Below are positions 46,444 through 56,300 of a DNA stretch of 64,000 nucleotides, piece after piece. The stretch comes from Rhododendron vialii. Taxonomy: Eukaryota; Streptophyta; Magnoliopsida; Ericales; Ericaceae. The DNA lies in assembly GCF_030253575.1 (NCBI RefSeq), contig NC_080557.1, positions 17,212,001-17,276,000 of the forward strand, written 5' to 3'. Made by a program: the position numbers and the translations under genes. Under the pieces are notes generated by a model. That model was not told the origin of the DNA, ran no database searches, and saw only the letters and a program-made list of their open reading frames with translations. Every line of letters begins with the position of its first letter. The first letter of the stretch is position 1.

Positions 46444-48860
46444 CTAATTTAGCCTGTTGTTCCATGTCATAATTCTGTGTCTGTAAGTGCAATATATGTT
46501 CTAGTATATTGATTAATTTGTATATTAAAGAGGTCATTTCCTTGCATGTATAGATTTGTAGACCCAGAATGTCATTCTCAAGTTTAAATACTTCATTTTT
46601 CTATGATTTCAAACCCAGCAATTTAGCAACTCTTAAAGTAATTCCAGTCAAATGTTCGGATCGATACAAGAATTTCACCTGGGGAACAACTTTGAAAAAA
46701 TTATTAATGCAGCACTTTTTCCTATTACATGGTGGAGTCTGGCGTTTGAGATTCAATAAGTCTATGTCCACCGCAAAAACATACGCCCCCTGGGAATAGG
46801 AGAGATCCATGTGTATTGTATATTTCAGAGCTAGGCTTGTCTCGAAAAGGAACTACGTATTTTTTTATTTTTAAAAAACAGGATGTATACAATGGCTGAT
46901 TTCCCCTCTTTTGCAATCAGTTTTGCTGGAGTCCTTGCTGCTCTAACTAATTGTCCACCCTTTCCAAGCGTGATTTCTATGTATGGACGTGCTCTAACTA
47001 ATTGTCCACTCTTTTGCAATCATTTTTTTATTTTTGTTGGAACTTCTGTACCGGGTTACAAGTTCGATTCCTATTTAGTATGGAAATTTGATTTTGGGCT
47101 AGATCAGTCATTACTATTTAGTTTTCAATGCCAACTCAATTTTTTAAATCTTAGGCCCTGTTCCAAAAAGGGAAATAACTACTTATTTTTCAAATAAGTA
47201 TTGTGCTTATTTTTTGAATTAAAAGTGATGTATTGTTAGAGAATGATCTGTCTCGTAAAGCGAAAAATAAGTAATTTAAAAAATAAGAACTTTGGCGAAA
47301 AGGGGCTTTAGTCCGTTCCAATGTAGGAATCTTGGAGAGACGGGGGCACACTAGTAGAAAAAAAATCCGTCTTATCTTCCTAGATTCTAGTCATTCGTCC
47401 CGTAAATTTTCAGGTCATCTTATTTGGAAGTTGGTGGGATTGCAAATCAGCTTAATTAAACAACATGCATGAGATGGTAGGAGCATGAATCAAGTGAAAG
47501 ATTCAAATTCCTTTATCAAACTGATCAGCACCCTCCAAAATGTACAGAACTGAGAACCCAAGGTCATTTTTGGTAGCGCCATTACCAATTGAGAGATTTC
47601 TTTAAATTTGTCACATAACTGATAACTGATAAGTCCCTCTCCTGGATGGGGCAAAATGGTTGAAAGTCCTCATGTTTTCGGGTTGGCGGTGCGTGGTGCT
47701 ATTCAAAGTCGGCTCTGGCTAAGGCCCAAGAGGCCGTCACCTTAAGCCTCCAAAAAATTGTGTAAAAATTAGGCCCCTTAAATTATTTTAAGTACCCGAT
47801 GTATACCTGAACAGCCCATTTTTTTTATAACAGCTAGGGGTCCAACTTTTTACCATGTGATCAGGAGGTGATTATATGGTAGATTGATCATTAATTTCCC
47901 TATGAAGTAGATACAGAGTATGTGTGTCAAACCACGTAAATCTTGTGTTCTTGTGTGGTTGTTGCGTCCTCGCCTTGGTTTTGTTCATCTTTATTATTTG
48001 TGTTATAGTAGATCGATTAAGTAATGTATTACGCATATTTTCCCAATAATAATAATCCTTTTTCGCCGCTTGTCGGTGAAATTCTCGTCCCTAGCTTACA
48101 CGGGACGTTATAGGGCTTTGACTAATTTTCCAATTATCGTCCTTGAACTCAAGTAGTATCCGAGAAATTAGGCACATGCACTGTAACTTGCATTGGAATT
48201 TTAGTCATTTTAGAGTTGGCGTTTGTTTGAATAGTTGGTGTTTGCATTGGCTGCCGGTGTAGTTTAGGGTTTCGTGGGATGGTTTGGGTGGGCCGGTTCA
48301 GGCTGAGTTTGAGTTTTGGGCTTTCTTTATTTAATTTGAGTATTGGGTTGATCTTTATTATATTATCTGTTGTGGATCCTGATAGACCTTTGGGTGTTAT
48401 GGGCTTTGCCCTTATGGTATATTGTCCAATTATTTGTTGGATTCCCTTCTCCTACCCTTTTTTTTCTATAATAAAATTCATTTTTTGCCAATAAAAAAAA
48501 TAAAAAATTTACTGGTCAACTACGATATAGTACTCCATTATACTCATGCCAATTTGCGAGAATTTTATAAACCAACTGATCATGCCATGCCAGTGAATTA
48601 CTGTACTTTGTAAGTCTTGACTTCCGACAATATTCATGCCGATCGAACACGAGAACCGTTTCAACTAATGCCGGCCCGGCCCGCCCAGCCGGCTCACTCT
48701 GCAGGTCCAAGACGTACGAGATACTTCTCATGTCAAGCACGTGAACTTAGCTAATACCCAAATTCGCCGCGGTGGGACAGGACACTTTGGAAGGAAAATG
48801 GTTTGAAAAAGGGCCATAGATCAGAAAAAAATAAACGCAGCTGTAAGCAGAAGGCTTTGT
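46444..48860. other. PPH 3' flank and intergenic; one dispersed MITE-like repeat
   Basis: At about 47152-47309 lies a copy of the CTGTTCC...AATAAGTA...GAATGATCTGTCTCGTAAAGCG repeat (also near 13.85, 48.87-49.22 and 57.75 kb), with ends GGCCCTGTTCC and (complement) AAAGCCCCTTTTCGCC. GTGCTCTAACTAATTGTCCAC and its near-copy repeat at about 46940 and 46990. No gene seen. Confidence 0.55.
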
Positions 48861-48884
48861 TCCGCTAAGGGAAATAAGAACTTA

Positions 48885-49119
48885 CTCTCTCCGTCCCTAT
48901 TTAATTGTCCACTATAATTTTACGTGCATTTTCAATGACTTATATCTCTCGACGTATATTGCTAAAAATATACAATATGGATCTTGTTTGATAGAGCTCA
49001 TTTTTTTTATAAGACAGTGATTTCAAAAACATAAAACGTAAGTTATATACATCGAGAGATATAAGTCATTGAAAATATACGAAAAACTGTAGTGGACAAT
49101 TAAATAGGGACGGAAGGAG
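48885..49119. mobile_element. Stowaway-type (Tc1/mariner) MITE nested in another MITE
   Basis: The ends CTCTCTCCGTCCCTATTTAA and (complement) CTCCTTCCGTCCCTATTTAA continue as an inverted repeat through TTGTCCACT and CAATGACTTATATCTCTCGA. TA lies on the left and TT on the right, so the TA duplication has one change. Outside it, TTCCGCTAAGGGAAATAAGAA (48860-) and AAAAATAAGAATTTTAGTAG (to about 49225) are the two halves of the dispersed repeat it interrupted. Confidence 0.85.
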
Positions 49120-49225
49120 TTTTTGTCAAATAAGTATTTATTTTTGAATTAAAGGTAATATATGATGAGAGAATGACCTATCTCCGTCATATGGTAAAAA
49201 ATAAGAATTTTAGTAGAACGGGACG

Positions 49226-50328
49226 GAGTTACCATTGAACTTTCACTATCTCAACTACAACAAAAATCACATTTGTTTTGTCTGGTAATTATCAAAATGA
49301 AAAACCAACTTTTGTTTTCTTTTGATCTAAATGATGATAGCAGTACTAAATTCTCTCCATCAAAAGTAGCACCAATTTTCCTTTCTAATTCCCTTCTGTT
49401 GGAGTTGAATCATTGGCTCTAGGTCCAATAATCAATAATGGAGTAGAATTTAACGACATAAAGTCAAACCCATCGGACAAGATCGGTTTCAATGAATTGC
49501 TGGAACCCTTGACCGGGCCGGAAAAATGGATTAGTTGAGATGTGTCTAAACTAGTTTAGACAATCTCGACCGTCGAACCATAAAAAATAAAAATAAAGTA
49601 AATATGTAAGTACACGTATATTCGCACATTTGGGTGAAACATTCATACATAATAATCAAAAGGCACGATTCAACTGTTAGTGTTAGCTAGGCTTGAGGTA
49701 AGCACATGGTGATGGGAGCGTGTGAGCTGTAAAAGCCTTGATGGAAGGGAATTGGAATCTTTGTTTCTCTCACTGCTGCTACTTGCTAGAGCCACACCCA
49801 TCTCTCTCTCCCTCTCTCTCTCTCTCTCTCCCTCTCTCTCTCTGCTGGGGACCGGGCCTGCAGCTTCTGGGTGCCTGCCTGCCTTTGAAAGTTGAACTCC
49901 AATTTGTCTTTCTGTACTAGTATAAAGGAGAAGTTTTGGCTGCAACTAACATGCATGAAATACCTCTGACTGAAATCACTTACTTGGATTTTGTGTTGGC
50001 CTCTTCTTGAACAACACACCTGTTTACTGAAAATGGGCAGGAATACCATCCAGGGTAAACCCAATACAAAAAGTATTACTATTATTTCCGCAGAAAATGC
50101 AGACAATCTGCAACGTATTAGGTGGGAAAATTAACTCTCTTTTTTTTTCTTTTGGGTCATGTTCTGGTACTAGGGGTAATGGGTATCCTGTTGTAGGCTG
50201 CATTGTGTTTCTTGTTTTGGAATAACAAGTTAATTTACCAATAACAATGTGATCCTACTCGGGAGGCGGACCATGAAGTATATTCAATGGAGAATGCGAA
50301 AACAAGATCTGATCGGGTAGGTTTACCG
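49226..50328. other. Intergenic, no gene seen
   Basis: It includes a CT-rich microsatellite (49800-49843) with CTCCCTCT interruptions. Open frames across it on both strands are simple-repeat artefacts. Confidence 0.55.
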
Positions 50329-50413
50329 AAAAAGTGTCTGTACCCCTGTCAAAGATACTTCTGTATAACCGTGCGGCTAAAATTGTACGGTGACAGAGGT
50401 ACAGACACTTTTT
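50329..50413. repeat. Short hairpin-forming inverted repeat
   Basis: AAAAAGTGTCTGTACCCCTGTC (about 50329-50350) pairs with GACAGAGGTACAGACACTTTTT (50392-50413) with one mismatch around a 41-base loop. It could be a tiny MITE or a small-RNA-type hairpin. Confidence 0.75.
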
Positions 50414-50524
50414 GGTACAGGTGACATGGTCCATCCGAAAACGAGGTGGTCTAAAATTACCATGAAACTAAAGAAACAAAAGATCAGGCCTGCAGTTAAG
50501 CCAAACACACTCCACAAAGTATTA

Positions 50525-50739
50525 CTCCCTCCGTCCCATAATATTTGTCTGGTCCGCAAAACGGAAACGTAAAAATAATACAATTTTTGTAAGAAAAGTT
50601 GGAAAAAAATTCAATAATTTATAAGATCTTGACGAGTTCTTTTAACTTATGAAAAAAATTTGAATTTTTTCTTGAAAGAAATACATTATTTTATAGTCCT
50701 CGTTTTGCGGACCGGACAAATATTATGGAACGGAGGGAG
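50525..50739. mobile_element. Canonical Stowaway MITE (215 bp)
   Basis: The ends CTCCCTCCGTCCCATAATAT and (complement) CTCCCTCCGTTCCATAATAT pair, followed by TTTGTCTGGTCCGCAAAACG against its near-complement. It is flanked by TA on both sides (50523-50524, 50740-50741), the signature of Tc1/mariner insertion. Confidence 0.95.
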
Positions 50740-51280
50740 TACAAAACAAGTTTAAATTTCCTGATCATTTTGTTAATAGATGTGGAAGAAGGCTTCACGT
50801 TATTTTTGGTATCAGCCTATTTGGTAGTATTAACCTTCCAGTTGCAGAACCATCTAGCCATCTCCAAGAAGATCTTTAAATAGTCCCCTTGGCTTAAGTA
50901 GCTAGTAATAAATACTATCTTATTTTGGCAATCCAAGAGGCTCTCTTTTCCACTAGCTATTACGCGTTGGATATTTTCTACTAGCTACTAGTAGTCAGTG
51001 AAAGTGGCTAGCTCTCTAGTATGAAATGTCAATTCTCTCCCTTTTCCCCTACTGGCCAATGAAAGTAGTCCTTCTCATCCCTCCATCTTTTGCTTTTGGA
51101 TAGCAAAAATAGAGAGCAATGTTGGAATGTAGAAGTGAATAGCCAAAAGTGTTTTTTTTTTTTTTTAAACTTTTGACTAGCTAATGTAAAATTAGTAGCG
51201 AGTATGGAGAATCGAGATGCAAAAAAGAAAGGAAAAAATATCGACAGCAGTGTTGATGTTCACTTGCCTGTATATATAAG

Positions 51281-51538
51281 CAGAAAACCTACAGTTACCA
51301 ATCAAAACCGTAGGGAAATCGTACCAACGGCCTCTACATATATACACGAAAAATAGGGTGTTTAGATCGAGCACCCTACACACATCGGATGCCGTTAATT
51401 CCCGCGCAAGGCCTTCTCATTTTTTTTTTTATAGAATTTTTGAACGGCTCGGATCGGCCGTCCGGTGGCCGGAGACGGCCCGGCGCGGCCGTCGGTACGA
51501 TTTCCCTATGGGGGCGTCAGTATTTATAGCAGGACTCA
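51281..51538. mobile_element. Palindromic MULE-like MITE, copy 3 of 3, one arm mostly deleted
   Basis: The left end CAGAAAACCTAC and right end (complement) ATGAGTCCTGCTATAAATAC match the family. The right arm (CACCCTACACACATCGGATG, CGGATCGGCCGTCCGGTGGC) is kept, but most of the left arm is missing. The direct repeat TATATATAAG (51271-51280, 51539-51548; at least 9 bp duplicated) flanks it. Confidence 0.85.
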
Positions 51539-51548
51539 TATATATAAG

Positions 51549-53326
51549 ACAATTAAGAAGATTAACAAAATGACAAAGCAGGGGTTTAGGAAAGAATTTG
51601 AGATCATCACATTAGACGACAGTCTTGTGATTATTAAGATTATATACTACCTAATTAAGTAAATATTAGGTTAACCACAATATCAATATCAAATTAAAGA
51701 AGAAAACCAAAAGTATCAGTACCTCAAATATATAATAAAACAATGTTCCTCGAAGGATCTAACACATTTTATATAGTACAGTAGTTGTTAATTTGATTCA
51801 TAGATCAAACATAAATAATTGGCGTTTTGGAAAATAAATCCTATCAGAGGCAGTTAGTTGACTTCTCGAATGGCATCAGATCACAAGGGAAGGGACAGCT
51901 TTTTTTTCAAATGCAGTTTACCTATTTTTCTTACTATTATTTTTTTCCTGCTGTCCATTAAAAATAAATGTGATGTAGCGCGTTTTGGAAATTTCTCGGC
52001 CAGCTAGTCTATATTCTTTTTCTTTCTCCGCCAAGGCCTGCTGAATGCATATAAATTGTGAAAGTAGCATGCATGAACGAACATACCATACATAATATAA
52101 CTTGGCAGAAGTACCATGTATGAACTCGTTAGGGTACGTCTGTTTTCTTGGCCAGCTAGTCTATCCCACGTTCGATCGATCGGTTGCATAATTTGAGCAG
52201 TGGGATTTATTCAATGAAGATGGATAACTCGATACCAGAAGAGAGGCGGGATAGAGTCCGATGGTGTGGAAAATCGTTGATCGAAATTAACAACTGTACA
52301 GTGCTGAGAGTCCTATCCGATTCGATCCAAACAAAGAACAAAATTCCAAATTGGTAGAGTAGAAGTATACAAAGATTGAGACCAAATATGTAAAAAACTG
52401 TTTTTTTTTTTTCCTAATTAGTGGAAAATCAGTACTCCAGCTTCTTGATTTCAGATTCAGTTTCACATGAAACGCACTGTCCAAAGCAGGATTGCAGTTT
52501 TGAAGAGAAAGACAAGGCTCCATACATCTGAAAGAATCTAACAGGATTTTAAAACATTGCAGTATTGCAAAATGTCACGGGATCGGTGATACGGCCATGT
52601 ATTGGACCGATACAGTCCATATCGGCCGATAAGTAAGTAAATAATGGCATCGGAAGTCAGAAATCTGTTATGTTACTGCCTTTGTTTAAGACTCTGATCT
52701 AAGCGCGCATCAAGTGGAATCTAAGCAGTATCGCAGAAAATGCAAACCTAAGCGACAGGAGGAAGGTTAAAGGAACGAAAATGTTCGCGGGTTCAGCGTA
52801 TCCTGCTTTGAACAAGTTGTTTCATTCGAAGTTTCTTAAGGAGAAAAGAGAGTCGCTTTCAACAAAAATAGGATCCTCACGGTTCAAACAAAAGTAGCAC
52901 AAAATACATCCCATACTGGGCAATCTCAGGAACATTCTTACACCATTTCCAGCATCAAAATCTCTTCAATTATGCATCAAACTATGAACTGTGGACACAA
53001 GGAAAAGAGAGAGATCGAGCCTTTGCAGGCATCTAGACACGTTCTCTTATTCCCTTAACATGATGAAACGAAACAGCAAGTGGAAAGTACACGATCAAAT
53101 GTGCACTTCAGCTACACAAGGGATTAACAAATTCCGGACACATTGAAATCAATTGAATGAATACTGTAGGGTAGTGTACATCCGTGTGATCTGTAAGCAA
53201 ATGAAGCTTACACATGCTTGAGCTTCGCTTGGTTGTCAGATCAGCAGAAGACCTCAAATGAAACCTCCAAACAGAGTTTTACAACAAACTAGCGACAATC
53301 AGCTGCCTCGGGGGGAAAAAACTCGA
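51549..53326. other. Intergenic and 3' flank of the kinase gene; no gene seen
   Basis: GGCCAGCTAGTCTAT occurs twice (near 52000 and 52150). Around 52575-52650 GATCGGTGATACGG / GACCGATACAGTCCATATCG words suggest a degraded repeat. The last few hundred bases probably include the kinase 3' UTR. Confidence 0.5.
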
Positions 53327-54957
53327 TTATGAAACCGTATCATCTCTTCTAGAACATACATATGCAGTCTCCCCAACTGAATGATTTCGCCGCAAGCGAA
53401 AGACACTCCCATCATCATCGTTACCTAGCCAAGATCTCCCTCCGCCTACAAATCTTCCACTTCCAATCCTAAGACTAGACCACCCATTAGCAGATTTCAG
53501 TTTAGGCTCGACCCCATTAGCCTCGCCTCGATGTCCAGAGTTCCCATCAGTTCCAGCCATGAGATCCATCAAATTATTCCTCACACCCAAATCAGAGTAC
53601 ACTCTCCGTGAAATCCTCAACGGCCTAGCGCTCTTAGCATCCACACCGTCAGTATGGCGTTCCTCAGAACCCTTTGGCCTGGCATTCATCTGGGAATTCG
53701 CGGATGCAACTGGCTGCCCGATTGCCTCAACCATCAAGCAAGGATTACCTAACCCATTCCACGAATGAAGAGGAACTAATTTACTGAACCTCTCAAGACA
53801 CTCCACAACCTCCTTCATCGACGGCCTCCTCTCTCTACAAGACCTCACACACTTGGCCGCTATGACTGCCAGTTGCTTCCTCACCGTAGGGTCCCTGGGA
53901 GGCTCAATCCTCGGATCGTAAATACTCAAAAGCTTCCCTCTCCTAATCAAAGGAATAGCCCAATCCACAATCGAAGGAGGCGAATGGCCGATGTCGATTG
54001 CCTTCCTACCACTGATTATCTCCAATAGTAGTATACCAAAGCTAAACACATCAGTTTTGGTACTCAAATTGTCAGGAGTCACATAGCCAGGGTCAAGATA
54101 TCCCATAGTACCTGCAAGGATCAGATTTCCTTTTGAGTTTATTTTTTCCACAAGCACAAAAACGGTTCAGAAACACTTCAAAAGACACAAAAGGAAATCG
54201 TACACAAGAAATGTTTAAAGACTAAGAGCATCGTAGCATTTCTCTCTATCTATTCGTTCCGGTCAAAGAAATGGGAATTCTGATCGTGGAGCATACCTGC
54301 CGGCGGAGTCGACCGGAGTCGGAAATCGTCCACGTGGCACCGCAGGGCCAGCCCGAAATCGCCCAACCTCGCGTTGAAATTCTTATCGATCAGGAGATTG
54401 GCCGACTTTATATCCCTGTGGATCACCGGCGGCGTACACGAATGGAGGGTGTCGACCGCCTTCGCCGTCTGCACGGCGAGCCTGATCCTCCGGCCCCAAT
54501 TGGGCGGCCGGGGGCTCGCGTGCAGCGCGTCGTACAGCGTCCCGTTGCTCATCAGCTCCACCACCAGGAGCCGCTGTTGTCGGTTACTAGTTCTGTTACT
54601 GCTATCGGAGTCTTCGGGGGTGAAGCCGAGCAAGTTCACGAGTCTTGGGCTGTGGAGCTTGGACAGGATTTCGATCTCGTTGTTGGCCTCGGAGTGGGTG
54701 TTGGAGGATTTCTTGACGGCGACGTGGCGGCCGTTGGGGAGTACGGCCTTGTAGACGAGGCCGTGGCTGCCCTTGCCCAGGAGCTTCTCGTCGGAGAAGC
54801 CGTTGGTGGCGACTTCCAGGTCGGTGTAGTCGAAGTGCTGGAGCTTGATTGGTGCTGGGTTTGGGCTTTGATTTGGTTTTTTCTGGTGGGTTTTGGTTTT
54901 GGCGGTGGGATTGGACACTGAGATTGCTGATTCGGCGTTGCAAGTTAGGTAACCCAT
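53327..54957 (-). CDS. Receptor-like cytoplasmic kinase (At3g51990/At5g23170-like)
   Basis: Two exons: 54957-54297 and 54111-53327 (TGA), with a 185-bp intron between; 481 aa. The N-terminus MGYLTC has Gly2 and Cys6, fitting N-myristoylation and palmitoylation, so plasma-membrane attachment is likely; there is no signal peptide or transmembrane segment. The kinase domain starts after FDYTDLEVATNGF: glycine loop GKGSHGLVYK (61-70), catalytic K82 in VAVKK, HRDIKSANLL (D182), DFGLA (D200), TMGYLDPGY, then DVFSFGILLLEIISGRKA. The fold and catalytic residues are intact. The APE-equivalent glutamate of the DPEY motif is Gly. A 120-residue basic, Gly/Ser-rich tail follows. Closest recognised kin are plant Ser/Thr kinase-like proteins of unknown substrate; the CRINKLY4-like branch is possible. 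A CT-rich leader immediately precedes the ATG. Confidence 0.9.
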
Positions 54958-54958
54958 T

Positions 54959-54960
<2 letters not shown>

Positions 54961-55008
<48 letters not shown>

Positions 55009-55010
55009 CA
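54961..55010. repeat. (GA)n microsatellite at the kinase leader
   Basis: About 20 GA units end 4 bp upstream of the ATG. In the gene's orientation this is a CT-rich leader of a type frequent in plant 5' UTRs. Confidence 0.9.
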
Positions 55011-55342
55011 GAGATGGAATGTGTGGATGTTGATTGATAGTACAAGCAAATACTATACTCCAATTGAAAGTTAATGCAGTGGGACATGAATGTTTATGCA
55101 GTGGGACAATCGAATTAGATGGCAGATGGGGGAAAGGGAAGCAGCTTTTTTCCCAGAAATTTGTGCTTGGTTTCTGGGTGGGTGTTGGGTTGATTTTGTC
55201 AATGGGGTTTCACCGCGTTGGGAGAGAGGAGGTGGGGGGAAGAGTTTGCAAATGGAGGAGCAAATTACTCTCTCTCTCTCTCTCTCTCTCTCCCCCTTCC
55301 TCCCTCCTTGGATCTAGGGCTACCATTGTTTATTTAAAACAG
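55011..55342. other. Kinase upstream region
   Basis: Probable promoter and leader of the minus-strand kinase. A further CT run is at 55268-55294. CAGTGGGACAxxAATG repeats at 55078 and 55100. No other gene seen. Confidence 0.5.
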
Positions 55343-55729
55343 AAATGCTACACACACATACAATCTGTGCACAGATTGTGCACAGATTTTATTGTGGGGC
55401 CCACCACGGGTCCCACACAAATCATCCGAGCCGTTCATTAAATGTAAAATATTTTTTCAAGGGTTCTCATAAAAAATAATCTCAATCCGATACCTATAGA
55501 TACTCGATCCAATCGTATAACTTTTCATTATCCGAAAATCTGAATGAAAAGTTAGATGGTTGGATGAAGCACCTATAGGTATTGGATTGAGCTTATTTTT
55601 TACGGGAACCCTTGAAAAAATGTTTTACATTTAATGAACGGCTTGGATGATTTGTGTGGGACCCGTGGTGGGCCCCACAACAAAATCTGTGCATAATCTG
55701 TGCATAAAAATCTGTACCAATAGCAGGAC
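55343..55729. mobile_element. MULE-type MITE (387 bp)
   Basis: Arms such as AATCTGTGCACAGATTGTGC, GGGGCCCACCACGGGTCCCA, ATTTAATGAACGGCTxGGAT and TACCTATAGxTAxTxGATxxA pair across a centre near 55550. Flanks TTAAAACAG (55334-55342) and TTAAAACAT (55730-55738) agree at 8 of 9. The right end (complement GTCCTGCTATTGGTAC) resembles the palindromic family at 37, 45 and 51 kb. Confidence 0.8.
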
Positions 55730-55739
55730 TTAAAACATA

Positions 55740-56300
55740 ACATTATTTTTGGGTAATTTTACCGACACGCCCTGAGGTTCGGTCTAGTTACGGATACCGC
55801 TCACACGGAAGAAATACTGTTGATTGAATGTAAAATATTTTTTCAAGAATTTTCGTTAAAAATCAATTTAATTCGATACTTATAAGTGCTCAATTCAATC
55901 ATTTAATTTTTAATTCGAATTTCAGGATGATGAAAAAGTTAGATGATTGAATCAAGTACCTATAGATATCGGATTGAGTTAATTTTTCTCGTGAGCCCTT
56001 GAAAAAATGTTTTAAATTTAATAAACGGCTCGGATCGTTTTTATGGGTCCCATAGTGGGCCTCACTTCACGATCAATGCAAGATTTGTGCAATATTTATC
56101 TGTGTGGGTATCATTTATGTGGTTTCTATGTGTCTTTCGAATAACAATAATTTGAATGAAAAATGGGAAGATTAGATCAGGTACTTACATGTATCGAATC
56201 GAGTTTATTTTTTTCCGGGGCCCGCTCGATTTTTTTTGAAATTATTAAACGGCTCATATTTACCCGTAGTGGGCCCCGCACGACCGTCAATTTGAGGTCG
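55740..56300. repeat. Degraded relatives of the adjacent MULE MITE
   Basis: 55800-56100 repeats the subterminal words (TGTAAAATATTTTTTCAAG, GATACTTATAAGTGCTCAATTC, AACGGCTCGGATCGTTT) in a more diverged form. 56165-56300 has a further partial copy (GTGGGCCCCGCACGA). Their ends are not clear. Confidence 0.6.

Noticed and set aside
54271..54921. Long open frame on the plus strand (216 codons) opposite the kinase gene
   Set aside because: It is the antisense shadow of the GC-rich first kinase exon. The peptide is low-complexity Val/Gly/Glu with no family resemblance, while the minus strand has all kinase motifs.
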